Source: Scedosporium boydii (Eukaryota > Ascomycota > Sordariomycetes > Microascales > Microascaceae). Taken from it: a stretch of 64,000 bases of DNA. Within the stretch, counting starts at the first letter, position 1. Each line of letters opens with the position of its first letter. The notes below the pieces were generated by a model. It did no database searches. It saw only the letters and a list, made by a program, of their open reading frames with translations, and was not told the DNA's origin. This document shows positions 45,968 through 58,500 of this stretch, in pieces. The stretch is from NCBI GenBank assembly GCA_002221725.1, contig NJFT01000080.1, forward strand, positions 62,001-126,000, given 5' to 3'. The translations under genes and the position numbers were made by a program.

Positions 45968-48664
45968 ATCACTATCTAACTTGGGCGCTAATCTGGAGGA
46001 GGGTTTTCCTTCCCCCCTCCGATCCTCATCTGTTGGTGATGAGGGCTAATGTCTAACCTACCTTCTCTTTCTTTTGTCTTCTTTACGATACATGCTTGGC
46101 GTTGAGAGAGTTTATTTTCTTGTTCTTTTCCTTTGTTTATGAGGGCGGTAATCACAAAAGTTTACAATGGATGATGGAAAAAGAATGGATTCGGGTTGAG
46201 CGATTTAAATCCTCGACATTCATTTTTGTTCTTTACAGTCGCGCAACTTTGGCGCCTTTTGCCTCGGTGTCTTAACCCGATGGCTTTTTTTCTAGATAGA
46301 GAATCGAAGAGTCTAAATGTTTTCAAAAAACTATTCTTGTGTACTTTTGGTGATGATGTTTTGTAGTTGGGATGTTTTTTTTCTTCCTTGGTTTCGGTTT
46401 GTATCTTGAACAATCACCGAGTCGCTTCGACTTCCGCTTTTCAATTGTTTCCTTTTCCAGATGTGAGCGGTGACTAGATGGAAGCAAGAGTTGTCCGTTG
46501 ACGCCACTATTCAATGCCGTTCACCATCGAGAGCCATGCGTCTATGCACTCAAAGAGACGGATCTACTCATTCGGGCGGGGGCAACGCACGTCGCGGAGA
46601 TCAGGCCCGAGGAAGGGGTGGGCAGATCGACGCCGTCATGGGACGAGATGCGATACTACGCTTTATGCGATGGCAGGAAGTCCCAGGCGTCTCATCAAGG
46701 TTGGGATGACCCCCTACTCGACTGTGAATATTGCAACGACCAGGGCAAAGGCAAACCTTTTCCTACAACTCTCACCAAAGAGCCAAGAGGCCAAGCAAGA
46801 ATCCAATTAACCCCAGACTCAAGCCAAGATTCCCTCAACCACATCTTTCTCCATCCCCGGGCGGCCCACTTCGGTCGCATCCCCCGAATTCCCGCTGAAC
46901 GATACCCCCAATACGCGCCCCACGCATTTTGTATTCGGGGCGTTTCTAGATTGGGGGGGATATTGAATTAAAAAGAGGAGCGGCAGTTAAAAGAGTTCGA
47001 TTTTTCGGCGATATTATTCGCATTGAAGGGGGTTATGTATCTGCCGCCTTTCCCGTGTGACTGGCTGCTTGGGCTAGATTGTCGAGGGAGGCTGTCGCCT
47101 CTATCTGGATGCGCGGCTTGCGCACGAACAGCTTCTTCTTCTTTTAAGTTTATGGACTGATCTCGATAGGGATCCGGTGGCATTGATCCTTGGATGGGAT
47201 GGGCCATGGATCGCTGCCGATCCCGAGAAGTTGACGAGTCCACCCACCCACACACAGCATGAACGACACGACGAAGGAAAGGCGAGTCGAGGGCCGCGAG
47301 GCTATATCACACATCAAATAAGAACCCCATCCTTGATGGAGATATCCAGATATATTAACACTCTCGCTCCCTCCCATGCTCTTCATCTATTTCCCGCCTG
47401 CCAAAAACACCGCCACAACAAGCCCAGAACCCAACGCACTCTATTCGCCCCAAACCTCTGAAAATGCAATCAATCAATCCCGAGCCGACCTTAGCGGAGT
47501 TGGCAGAGATCGAATAAGGGCATACGAAGAACGTATTGAAGGGGAAGAAAGAAAAATAAAGCACCCCTCTGCTTACAGGCTGCTGCTGCCCATCGTTTTT
47601 ACCCTTCTTGGCTCACCACTCGGGACTTGCCCGCAATATCATCTTCGTGAGTGCCTTCTCTTGGGTCTTCGCTTAATTTGTTGCAGTTGCCACTTTTCCT
47701 GGGGTACAGCTTCGGCAATCATGGTGTGCTCGTCTCGTTCCCTCGTTTCCGTCTCCGTCCTCTGTGTTTCTGTTTCCACTTGACATCTGCCCTCTCCCAT
47801 CATGATACTACCTCTACCTTGGCATTTACATATAGAACGCACAATCCCACACAATCACACACAAGCGTGTTTACATATTCATATAAATATATATCTATAA
47901 GAAGCATGAGAGAAAGACATCCTGGATGCATGGACGAAATAACATCCCGGATTGGAGCGGTTCCCCACCGCCAGTTCTCCTCGTCTATGTCATCTCGGCA
48001 TAAGCTCTTCATATCTCGATGCCCAACATCAAGTGACCATGCCGCAATCTGGGGAAAGACGGGATCCAAATTCGAGACTTTACCTTGCCCTTCCTCTCGT
48101 CTTTTTCTCTCCCACCTTTCATTCCCGCCCCTTGAACCAAGATTACGTGGGGTTTCCCAGAATGAATCTGTCTATCTTGATATCTGTGTAAGGGGGGAGG
48201 GCCATGAATGAGGATACTATACACCGTTATGGGGATGGTGGGCTAGCAAGAAGAGGAAATTTGAGGCAAGCCAAATGGGAAGCAGAGGTTCTCACAGAGG
48301 CGGGAAAAGCGGAATTGAGCCTTGGGGCCTTGATTGCGCGTAGACAGAGTATCCAAGGAGATTCTATTAGATCAATGGCTCGTCCCCATCAGCAATCTAT
48401 TTGGACTCCTGACCATATTGGAACCAAGACAAACACTTTAATATTCCTGGTCTTTGCCGTACTCTAGTGGGGAGGAGAGAAGAAATGGAATGCATACATA
48501 GATGTCAATTGATATATATATAAACTCGGTAGTCCTCCCACGAACATGCCGCAATGAAGAAGCCGGCTTCGAGAGACTCGTAGTTCAACCTCTATCCACG
48601 TTCGTGTCGCCTCTTCTCATCTGTTCACCTGTTCATCGTGGCTGCAGTCCTCGATTTGGCAACC
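45968..48664. other. Intergenic region
   Basis: No supported gene. The first 200 bases are the T-rich 3' flank of eEF3. A short A/T alternating tract lies near 47880-47900. Frames at 46498-46971 and 47651-48211 lack coding features. Confidence 0.4.
48513..48524 (+). promoter_or_regulatory. TATA box candidate of the AA9 gene
   Basis: TATATATATAAA lies about 140 bases upstream of the AA9 ATG at 48665; inducible secreted-enzyme genes of fungi often carry a TATA box at this distance. Confidence 0.5.
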
Positions 48665-49512
48665 ATGAAGCTCTCCGTCGCCTCCGTGCTGGCCTACAGC
48701 GCCATTGCCTCAGCCCACTGCATCTTCCAGGTTCGTCCCCTTCCTTTCCCCCATTCTCTTTTCAAACCACCACAAAGACTCTCCCTTGATCTATCCATCC
48801 TCACCGAGCCTCCCTCACTAACGAATATCATCCCCAGCGCCTCTCCGTCGACGGCCAAGACCAAGGCTCCCTCGTCGGCCTCCGCGCCCCCAACCAAAAC
48901 AACCCCGTCCAAAACGTCCAATCCCAAGACCTAACCTGCGGCGTCGTAGCCTCCAAATCTGAAGCCGTCATCAAAGTCCCCGCCGGCTCCAAAGTCGGCT
49001 CCTGGTGGCAGCACGTCATCGGCGGCGCCCAGTTCCCCGGCGACCCGGACAACCCCATCGCGCCCTCCCACCACGGGCCCGTATCGGCGTACCTCGCCAA
49101 GGTCGACAACGCGGCGTCTGCTTCGCACCAGGGCCTCGATTGGTTCAAGGTCGCCGAGGATAACCTCGATACCTCGTCCGGGGTGTGGGGCGTCGATAAT
49201 ATGGTCAAGGGCCAGGGGTGGCACTATTTCACTATGCCGAGCTGTATCGCTCCCGGGCATTATCTCCTGAGGGTTGAGCTTTTAGCGCTGCATTCGGCTC
49301 ATCAGAATATGGGGGCCCAGTTCTATACTTCTTGCGCCCAGATCGAGGTTACGGGCAGTGGGACGTTCACGCCGACGCAGACTGTTAAGATCCCCGGTGC
49401 TTTCCAGCAGAATGATCCCGCGGTTTTGGTTAATATCTATGCTGCCGGCGGTGTGGCGAATAACAACGGGAAGCCGTACCAGGCTCCTGGGCCTAGGCCC
49501 ATTACCTGCTAA
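48665..49512 (+). CDS. AA9 lytic polysaccharide monooxygenase
   Basis: Two exons, 48665-48730 and 48838-49512, joined over a 107-nt phase-0 intron, giving 246 residues. The signal peptide (M-K-L-S-V-A-S-V-L-A-Y-S-A-I-A-S-A) ends directly before His18, which becomes the mature N-terminus and first ligand of the copper histidine brace, as in all AA9 enzymes. The second brace His is in S-H-H-G-P-V; the second-sphere His is in A-L-H-S-A and the axial Tyr in G-A-Q-F-Y-T-S-C. Cys in D-L-T-C-G-V and Y-T-S-C-A-Q fit the conserved disulfide. No cellulose-binding module or linker: it is a catalytic domain only. AA9 enzymes oxidatively cleave cellulose and related glucans outside the cell, which points to a plant-biomass-degrading life style. 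Confidence 0.95.
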
Positions 49513-50590
49513 GGTCTTTGCGGGTTGGTAGTATTTTGTTTCTTTCGTTTATCGGGATGGTTTTGAAGATGGGCAAGGGGGGAACCTTTTTCATTTCGAA
49601 AACATCCATTCTTTCTTTTATACGATGGCATTTTTTCGAGGGGAGATGGGCATCATTCAAGGTGTCATGAAGAGGGGAAAGAAAGAATCAAGACGCATGG
49701 CCGTCGTGTATATAGCAGGAAGCAGCTCGACCAAAGCTCGAGACTTGCACCACAAATATGGCGAAAGTAGCATTCACCCGCCGAGTCTTGTCTCGATCTT
49801 GGCGAAACTTATGCCGTGAACACCGCTGATTGTCTCTTTAAGGGGGGCCGGGGAGACCACCTTCGACCAGTATCACTAACACGCCAGGGCAGCAGAGATG
49901 ACAGATGACCGTAAATACAAAGTCGTGCGGTGGAATGCATACAATAAAAGGCGAATCGGTTGTCGCTGATTTTTTAGTTTTAAACAGGATCCGTTTCTGG
50001 GACCTGCGCTGACGCCTGCGGCTGTACGCTCTGGTCATTCGTACCGCATTTTGTCGTGGAGGCAACATGTTGTTACAACAGCGACGCGACATACCCTCTC
50101 TTAGTTCGTCCTCTATACGAGGGGGTTAGCATGAAGTGCGGCCACTGTAGAAACGAATATCAGGTACGATCATCGTCACTGCTGCTACTAACTTTCGAGT
50201 TTACCCGCCGGACACCTTCGCAATCTCCGCCCGTCGCTTGACGTCGAGAGCTAGACCGGCACGGACTGGCCGACACCGAAACAACCGGATTTCGATCCAG
50301 AAACAGATACCAACAATGAAGCCAACAACATAGTCGCCATGAAATAGACGGAGAGGTACCAAAGCCGGAAAGGAAGTAGTAATGCTGGGGAGCTGCTTGA
50401 CAGGTGCATCACGAGGCGGAGGCGCGCTCCAAGCCCCCCAAACCTGACCTTGCGAGGTTAGCCGATACATGACTCTCGAAAGCTTCCAGTCGCCTCCCTC
50501 TTGTCTCCGTCCTCTAGCCCTCTTGGCACGAACGACTACCCCCCTCTGCCTCCTTCTTCGCCTGAGCTTCGTCTGTACATCGTTAGCCTC
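49513..50590. other. Intergenic region
   Basis: No firm gene. A minus-strand frame of 89 codons at 50201-50470 has an ATG and one hydrophobic stretch (V-V-G-F-I-V-G-I-C-F-W-I), so a small membrane protein is possible, but there is no further support. Confidence 0.35.
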
Positions 50591-51509
50591 TTACATTGGG
50601 AGGAGTGGACTTGTTGCGTACCACGGAGGACCCCCGTCGTCTGCGTAACCCATACCATATCCTTCTAATCGCCTCTGATAGTAATATTCAGCTTCCTCCT
50701 CCTGCTCCCGCTCCCGCTCCCGCTCCCATTCCAGCAGGCTCCATACATTATTCATGTAATTGTAGTAGTCGTCTTCGTTGTCGAACTCGAACCTATCATC
50801 AGGATCGGTCCAGACCTGCTTCAACGAAGGGACTTTGGTGATTTGGACCGTCCATCCGCGTTCGCGCAGCTTTGCCGCTAAACAACCATCGGGGTGATTC
50901 CAGTCGTCGATATCGCTGAGATCCCCCGCTTCGTCATCACTCGCCTCCACCGATTCTCGGCCGTACCATCTCACATTGACTATCACGTTTCGCAGCTGTG
51001 GAAGAGCCTTAAGCCGCATGTCGATCAAATCCAACAAGGCCGTGGAGACGGGGAAGCCACTGGTGAATGGGAGGGATAACTTCAGCGTGGTTATACCGAC
51101 ACAGGCATCTCGTACGAGGTCCAGGTCCTTAACATGGCCTTCATGAAGCTGGGTACCCAACCAAGTAGATCGGTTAGGAAGTGTAACACAGACGTGGCGA
51201 AGGAGTCTCGCTAGGGGCCCGATCTGCCCAAGGAAGAAGGCGAGGGTAGTGCCTGTGGCGTATCCTGTCGTCGCTTCGTCCTCCTCCGGAAAGTAAAAAC
51301 AATTGTCGGAGTAAAGAAGGGGGACGGCTTCGTCGTAACCTTGCTTGCTGGTGCGAAGAAGGGCAGGACACAGGTCGATAATTTCTCCTAGCCACAGCCG
51401 TTGCTGGCAAGGGGTATTCCCGCTTCTCGAGGTTAATGGGTGCAGGGTGAACGAGGAGCTGTGAATAGATCTTAAGCCTAATCTCGACCGGGAAGGCGAA
51501 GAGGTCCAT
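50591..51509 (-). CDS. 2EXR/F-box-like protein, two-exon model or frameshifted
   Basis: ATG at 51509 opens M-D-L-F-A-F-P-V-E-I-R-L-K-I-Y, the N-terminal motif of the fungal 2EXR/F-box-like family. The rest of the family pattern (L-C-P-A-L-L-R-T-S-K-Q then A-V-P-L-L-Y-S-D-N) lies in another frame that runs to 50591. A 49-nt GT-AG intron (51452-51404, GTTCAC...TTGCCAG with a TTAAC branch-like site) joins the two frames exactly and gives 289 residues, but it removes V-H-P-A-P-I, which relatives tend to keep. The alternative is a one-base indel at 51400-51450. The C-terminus has a curious E-R-E-R-E-R-E-Q-E-E-E run and an acidic, Tyr-rich tail. Function of the family is unknown. Confidence 0.6.
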
Positions 51510-52096
51510 CGTCGTAGAGTTGAAATAGGTACAGCGCACTTAAGGAGGGTTCGGCCCCGGACTGAGCACGGTATGGGCAAAATTGGGTTCGGTTGGGCAG
51601 CGTCGAGAGATCGAGCGGGGGTTACACACGTCGAAGATGCCTGGCGCCCTGGTTAAGACTCTGAAATGGTCTCGTATATATTGGCGGCGAATGCCGTTGG
51701 CGAAGCTAGCATTCCCGTTTGAAGAAAGGTCCTATTGGCGGATAGTGAGGCTCTCACGGAAGCCCATAGAATTCCCAGCAACCTGCAGTGGGTGTTGTAA
51801 AAGCCTGCTCTGCCTTTGTCAGACACTGGTCACGTATGTACCTCTCTGTTACAAATGTGTCCTGCAAAGCTACCCAAGCCACAGGTCAACCTCAGCGACA
51901 CCCATTTCGCCTTCTGCTGTATGTGCCAAACTATGGATTTGTATTAGCACGATGGATTACGCTTCTCTCGCCATCATACACAGTGGGCGGGCCACCCGTA
52001 GAAAAACAATCTGAACAGAGAGCCATTCTAAATTCCTCCCCATATCTCAGTCGACGGTGATCACCTGCTTTTTCTTGACCGCAACACCGCCGTTCC
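51510..52096. other. Intergenic region
   Basis: No gene seen; a divergent upstream region for the 2EXR-like gene on one side and the 3' flank of YVC1 on the other. Confidence 0.5.
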
Positions 52097-54281
52097 CTAA
52101 GATGCGCTCTCGCCTTCACCTCCTTCACCTTCATCATCTCCCTTCTTCTCATCCTTCGTCTTTCCCTCAACCCCTCTCTTCAACTCCTCCAGCAGCCCCT
52201 TCAACTCGGCAACCTCATCCATCAACCTCCTAACCTCAACAACCGCCGGATCAACCTCCACATTCGCCCTCACATCCTCACACCGCTTCGTCCACCCCTC
52301 CGCCTCGAAATCCACCTGATCCTCCAACTGCTCCCACTCCTCCACCGTGTCGTCGTCGTCCTCGCCGCGCAGTCGGTTGCGGTGGACGTCGGCGGCTTTC
52401 CGCGTCTCGAAATACGCCGCCACGACGAGGAGCGGAGAGTAGATGACGGCCATGACCACGTCGTTGACGAGCTCGTACTTGTCCTTGGGGAGCCACCACG
52501 AGAAGAGGACGACGACGACGATCTCGACGAGGTTGAGGGGCGCGATGTAGACGTTTTCGTCGGGGGCGCGCACGAATGACATCGTCTTTTGGGCGAAGAG
52601 GGCCATGTATTCGTCGTCGGCGTTTTCGTAGATGTCGCTGTAGGCTGAGCCGTACAAGGCGATGAGGATGTTGAGGAGAATGACCTAGGGACAAGCAGGT
52701 TTAGCATACTCTCCCCCTCTCACGATGTGTTCCTTCCTCTTCAACTCCAACTTACCATGACAATAAATGTGAAAATATAATAGAGAAGAATACCAAACGG
52801 GGGCGCAAACTTCTCAAACCCACTAAACTCCGGGCTCCCCATTATCGAATTCACCATCGCCTGAATAATGAACCAAATCTCATCCGTCTCCAAGTCCTCC
52901 GCCAAATCGAGCCCGATGAAAGCCTGCATAAAGCCCACGAACACGACAGCCAGTAGCGCAAAGAAGATGATGGACTCCTTCATCATCACCTTGAGCACCA
53001 CCAGCATGGCGCCGAAAAACCGGAAACTATCGAGATACAGGAGCAGCCGGATCCAGAACATAGGGGCGCTGAAGGCCAGGAAGTTGTAGCTGAGGCTGTC
53101 GTATTGGTGGCGGGGGTCGCTGCCCAGCGGGTGGGCGAGGCCGATGACGCGGAACACGAAGGAGACGGAGAGAACGGCGTAGAGGACGCTGTTGAAGGCC
53201 GTCCAGAAGCTTAGGATGTGGTAGCCGGCCTTCCAGAATTTGGTGAGCTCGTCGCAGATGAAGCCGAGCGTGAAGAGGTAGAGCAGAATCTCGGCCGCGT
53301 CGAAACTGCCGTCCCAGTTCACCGAGTTGATCGACATGGTGTACAGTACCAGGTAGAGAATGGAGAAGAGCAATCGCGCCGCGTTCTGGTAGATGGGAGC
53401 TCGTAGGCGGTCCGGGTCCAGATGTACGATGTAGCGCTCGTCATCGCGGCCTTTGTAGTCGACGAACACGGTGGGATCGTCCTCATCCTGGACGAGCCAA
53501 CCCTTCCACAGGTAATGAAGGCATTTCTGGTAGCCGGACGAGCAGATGACGCGCAGTGCGTGCAGGTCGACGGCCTTTTCTATAGCGTTGGCGGGGGGCG
53601 TGGGCTTGCCGTTGACGATGATGGAGAAGCGATGAAGGAGAAGGGTGTGAAGGAGATAGCTTGTGTCCTCTTCATTCTCGATGCTGTCAAGAGAAGATTA
53701 GAGAGTAAGCTTTTAAAAGACGAGATGACCTCTCCAATTGGGAGCGCATCGGCGACAACTCACATTGCCTTGGCAATAACCTGACAAGCCGTAGACCTCA
53801 CATTATGCAAGTCTGCATCCCACAATTCCAAAATGGCCTGTCGCTTAAACCAGCGACTGCACACGAGCAGACAAAACACGACGCAGGACCGGTACTGCTC
53901 GCCGCCGGCTTCCTTGGCAGCGAGGATGACCTTCTTGGTGATGACACGGCTGTGTGCCTGAGTGATGAGGGACTCTTCGAGCTCGCAGGGCACGCATTCC
54001 TCGATCAGATGGCGGAGGCGGAGGGCGACTTTGGTGACTTCTATTGGGGGGACGACGGGGTTGAGATGGCTGGTGGTGTGCTGGGGGAGCACTGCCAATG
54101 GCGGTCTATGTTAGCTTCTTCAGATATCTTCGAAAAAAAGGAAAAGAAAAAGGTAGCCGAGGTATCCTCGTGACGTACGCGATTCTCGATGCTCAAAATC
54201 CCATTCGCGGCGACTGCGATTGTCGTCGCGACTCAGGCCTAGAAGACGGCCGAGCGTCATTCGGCTGTTGCGAGAAGCCAT
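52097..54281 (-). CDS. YVC1: YVC1 vacuolar TRP-type cation channel
   Basis: Four exons, 54281-54179, 54091-53764, 53683-52756 and 52684-52097, giving 648 residues. The first exon starts M-A-S-R-N-S-R-M-T-L. Conserved parts in order: N-terminal cytosolic helices (L-N-P-V-V-P-P-I-E-V-T-K, L-R-H-L-I-E-E), then six membrane spans from about residue 240, the S5-pore-S6 block (V-V-L-K-V-M-M-K-E-S-I-I-F-F, F-I-I-Q-A-M-V-N-S-I-M-G-S-P-E, F-T-F-I-V-M|V-I-L-L-N-I-L-I-A-L-Y) and an acidic coiled C-terminus (E-E-W-E-Q-L-E-D, ending E-G-E-G-G-E-G-E). This is the fungal TRPY channel that releases vacuolar Ca2+ in response to stretch and cytosolic Ca2+. The exon 3/4 boundary falls inside S6. Frame intact throughout. 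Confidence 0.95.
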
Positions 54282-55033
54282 TCTTCAGATTGGATCTCCC
54301 CCCTCTGGGATCCAATTGCAAAGGATTTACTGCGCAGGTCAAGAAAATGATGTTGAACAGAGGGAAAATGGAAGGGAAAGAAATCGGGGCGGGGAAATTA
54401 AACGCAGGTGGCTGCGAAATCTAGCGAGGGTGAATTGATGGCAGTCACGACCAGAGCTACTTCGTAGTGTACATCACGATCTCGTACTTCGCAGCTCCCC
54501 ACGCCAAAAATCACCCACGATCCAGCAAACACTCTTTTCTCTGGAAACTTGGTGCTTCGTGACACTAAAACCTGCGTCTGAGCTGAGAGTGGTGGCAGAA
54601 AGCTTGAAGCTAGACTGTAATCGGCATGATGCTCGCTCGATTTGGCTAATCACCGTCGAGCAGGACAGATCCATGACGTCGTCGGCGTGTGTTTGGAGAT
54701 TGAGGTCGAGGATAGCTCTTTGTACTATTTTAACATTATAAGGTACATAATATAGTCATAACTGTTAATGGGTACATGTTACCCACTAGTGTTCAGCTGT
54801 CTTGGCTTTGCTGCGCCATCATTAGACTGGATTCAGAAAAGAAGCTCTCCTCGGGTGGCACAATTTGGTCCTTCAAGTAACTTCGTGTTGTTCCATCTTT
54901 CTGGACGGGGTTGGTGGAGCGGTGTCTTAGGGCCTCAGTGACCACCAGGCAAGCGTCTTTGCTCACAAGAGAGGATTGATCATTGATATCTTCAACGACT
55001 ACCTTGCTTCTGCAAAGATATGCCCCATCTCTT
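54282..55033. other. Intergenic region
   Basis: Contains the YVC1 5' flank and one exact TACTTCGTA motif (54458-54466). A minus-strand frame at 54793-55056 overlaps the end of the next gene and is not accepted. Confidence 0.45.
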
Positions 55034-55570
55034 TCATCGAATCTTCGTTTGCTCATTCCACTTGAACTCCTCCCCTATTGACTGCGGTAAACTCACGCAA
55101 CCCCGCGGCGGCATCTTCATCCCGTGCAAGTCGCGCATGTGCGCCCACGGAATGCCGTCGGGCGCATTAACACTATACACGGACTTGATGCGATACGCGA
55201 AATCATAGAGGTCCCAGTCTGGGTGCCATTCATTGAACTCTTTGTTTCCAAGTCCATCTTCAGGAAGAGGCGCGATGCCTGGGCCCCGAGTCACCGCCGC
55301 GTCCACTTCACAGATGTGTGTAATGGCAGAGTGAGGCGCCGTGCGGTAGAACCAGATTCGCTTGATGCCGGCCATGTCGTATTTCCTGTACTCATATGTC
55401 TTGGTGCCGTCGATGATTTGCTGCATGTATGGGTCATTAATGGCGAGTATCATGTCTGTTCTAGACGCATTCTTCGATGCGTCGGGGTTCTTTGTGGCTT
55501 CATTCGGTTCCTTGGGAGCAGTTTCAGATTGAGGGTCAAGCTCGGAAGGCTTTACGGGGAGTGGGGCCAT
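55034..55570 (-). CDS. ASCH/PUA-like domain protein
   Basis: 178 residues from the ATG at 55570 (M-A-P-L-P-V-K-P); the frame is open further upstream, but no ATG there has better support than this one. After a polar N-terminus of about 38 residues the domain begins: I-L-A-I-N-D-P-Y-M-Q-Q-I-I-D-G-T-K-T-Y-E, R-K-Y, I-W-F-Y-R-T-A-P, I-T-H-I-C-E-V-D-A. This strand order and the I-x-x-G-x-K-x-x-E-x-R pattern are typical of the ASCH/PUA-like fold. The end K-M-P-P-R-G-C-V-S-L-P and W-N-E-Q matches similar proteins, so the GTGAGT at the C-terminus is not used as a donor. ASCH domains are proposed RNA-binding modules; the partner here is unknown. Confidence 0.7.
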   Translation of the reverse strand: MAPLPVKPSELDPQSETAPKEPNEATKNPDASKNASRTDMILAINDPYMQQIIDGTKTYEYRKYDMAGIKRIWFYRTAPHSAITHICEVDAAVTRGPGIAPLPEDGLGNKEFNEWHPDWDLYDFAYRIKSVYSVNAPDGIPWAHMRDLHGMKMPPRGCVSLPQSIGEEFKWNEQTKIR

Positions 55571-58500
55571 AGCGGAGGCCAGACCTGGTCTTGAATGGAG
55601 TTGAGCGAGCAGTAAGAAAGGAGTTGGAGGAGTTAGCCGCGATGATGATGAAAAAGAGTAAATTAGCTGTTGCAATTCTGGGCGATGAACAAACACCTGG
55701 AAGAGAGCAGGAATTGCACGTGCATAAGAAGGAGTAACAGCAGGCAGGCAACCACGAGGTAAAACGCGAGTGCGGGATGCGACTCTGACAGCGCGTCTTG
55801 GCCTATCCAGGTCCTTCTACAGGAGAATTAGCATTGCTTCCTCAAGCTAGTATTCAAGTAGAGCGGTTTCTTCCATAAGTAGCGGCGCATTGGTTCTGCG
55901 ATATATACTCCGGTGTGATCGGTGTGTGTGTGTGTCTAGCGAACACCGGGACATTCGATCTACGATCTAACATTTAAACATGTAGGGCTTCGATCTTGTG
56001 ACCGATAACTCCATACACTTATGGAATGGGCTTGAGAGTCAGAAAGTGGCTCGATTGGGATAACCGGCTTCGAGGATGCCCTTCGCTGCTCTATTCGAAC
56101 CGGATGTTGGTGGCGTCTACCCCTTACACTTTCCCATGCCTTTCGAAGTTAGCACACAATGTCGACTATCATCCATGTTTGGTTGAAGCCAACGCACATA
56201 TTCGTTCTCGCATGCTCGCACTAACGAGTTGCCGTTCCAGATTTCGATAAAAAGACGTGTCCCATACCTATAGCTCGGATTGGAATGTAACCGCATTTGC
56301 GAGGCATCATCGAAGGGGGGTGTTAAAACCTACTAGATCATCTCACACTTGAGGTCGGCGAGTTGGATGACCTGGACACCGACGAATTTTAGAGAGTGGT
56401 GCAGATGGGGTGGTACACTTAATGGAATTTTAAATCATGAAAAGTTGTTCCCATCATCGAAGGGCTCAACTATCTCGCGCCAATTGCGATAAGCCAATTG
56501 CCCTCTTTCTGTGAGCATGAGCTGTGTTGCGTCGGCCATCCCGAAATACCTGCAAAATAGATTTTAGTACACAGGTGTGGTGCCGCTGATATGCAATGAC
56601 AACAACTGTGCATGAAGGCACACGCAGCTTTGACGCAGGCGCAAATCCTCTTCGCCTATTCCGTCGCAGCCAAGTCTGAGCATTTCACCAAAAAAAGAAG
56701 ATGGGCGCTTATAAGATTCCTGACTCCAGGAGTCACGGCGCGGACCTACATGCTTTGTACATGCTCGGCCAACGCAAGCAATGACATGTTGTCCTGTCTT
56801 CTCCCTCTGCTCTCCTGTCCTGTCCGGCCCGTCCGCATGCGCCTGCAGAAGCCAGGAAGTGGGAAAGAAAAGGGGTTAGGCATTTTTGCTTACTCGTGAT
56901 GTGAGAAAGCTAAGAGGAACGCAAGCCAGGTTGTTTTCCTCGCCGAAAATAGAAGCCCGACGTATGTAAATCCCTATTGCCAGCTGTACTTACATGCTCA
57001 CGCACATCAATGATCTCAGTTGTGGAAACCGACCTCTCGTTTCTCGGTCTCGGGGTTGGTTTCCAGGCGCGCAATCCCACAATCCCATGCGGATGTGGAG
57101 TGCACTGGAAGACACGGATCCTGATCCGGTGCTGGGATGACTTGTCTCGGCAGCGCAGGATCAAGCCCCCCGATTTGCAACCTCACCCAAAAAGGGCGGG
57201 GATCGAAATTTCAGTCCGCGCAGAAGACTGGGGGCAGCTGCGATCCACTTTTCTTTTGCCCATTTGTTCCGCTGAGTCGGAGGGCAATCTTGGGTCGCCG
57301 CAACGGGATGCGGAACGGCTCGGCTTGGGAAAGTCGATGATTGGGGCAGGCCAGTGAATGGGGGTGACAGGGGCTCCGGCAGGTGCGGTTACATTTGATG
57401 CTGCCGCTGTAGTGTACGAAGTAGTGTCGGCGTCGGTGACCGGACACCAAGTGCGAAGGTATCATTAGAGGAAAGGGATGTTCGTGATAAATATTTTGAC
57501 ATTTCTGCGTTTTGTGCGTCCGTTGACTCGAATCTCCAGTCCGTCGCTCGTCGATAGCTGATTCGGTGTCGGTGAGGATGCGACAAAAAGCAATCATCTG
57601 CCTCCCGGCCTGCCCGGAGATTTTCATCCTGGGGCGGCTCTCGCTTCCTCTCCATTCCCCAAAGGACAGCCAGGCCGGCGCCGCCCAGTATTGTCAGCTC
57701 TCCCAATGGGGAAATGGAGGTCTGCAAGTCCAGGGTTCTGAAGTCCCATCGCATATCTCATAATGAGGCTAGGCCAAGAGGCAGGCTGGCCTTTGTTGAG
57801 CGGGGACCCCAATGCTGGGAAAATCTCGAAGCAGCAGGGGGAAAAAAGAAAAAAAGTACAATGGAGCAGCAGATTTGTTGAGGATGGGAGAAGCATTCCC
57901 AACTGCACTCTGGATCCTTCTTTCCTTCTGTTCACCGATCCAACATCCAATATTAGTACGAAGTACCTGTGCGTGTTAACCGGGAAGGAATTCCTTCCCT
58001 CCTCGTCAGCTAGATAAGGGAAAGCGAACGAGGAAGGATCGAGCAATGGTTCACATTGGTCCCGACAATTACAACAGTGACATACCACCTCAGAAGTCCT
58101 TCTCTCAACTTTGACTCTGGTAGGCATGCATCAAGTAATATCGAGGCTTAAATAAGACGGATTTCCGAGTTGGTCACATCCAAAAGTCGCATTGTTATTG
58201 ATCGTATTTCATTTGACTCGGGTGCCCTAACTTTGCTCCAAATTCTGCGAATAGCCAAAACTTCACGCATTATCCACTATTGTCCACATTGGTTGAGTGG
58301 CTGGCGGGTAGAAAAGACCCCGAGTTCAGCGCCAACTTTTACCGGGAATGAGCTCCACCGAAGTCCGAGAATAGAATTGGAGAATTGCATGTGACAAGGG
58401 AGCCGCTGGGCATCAAGGAAGGAGCCGTGGGGAGTATAATATCACGTCCTTGTAAGATGGGACGATGCAGATATTTTCAAATCCTCAAATGGGAAGGGGA

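Noticed and set aside
46498..46971. 157-codon plus-strand frame downstream of eEF3
   Set aside because: No start in good context, no domain and irregular composition; several overlapping frames of similar length in the same place.
54793..55056. 87-codon minus-strand frame overlapping the end of the ASCH-like gene
   Set aside because: The 45-nt GT-AG segment that might link the two does not give a continuous frame, and the ASCH-like C-terminus is complete without it.
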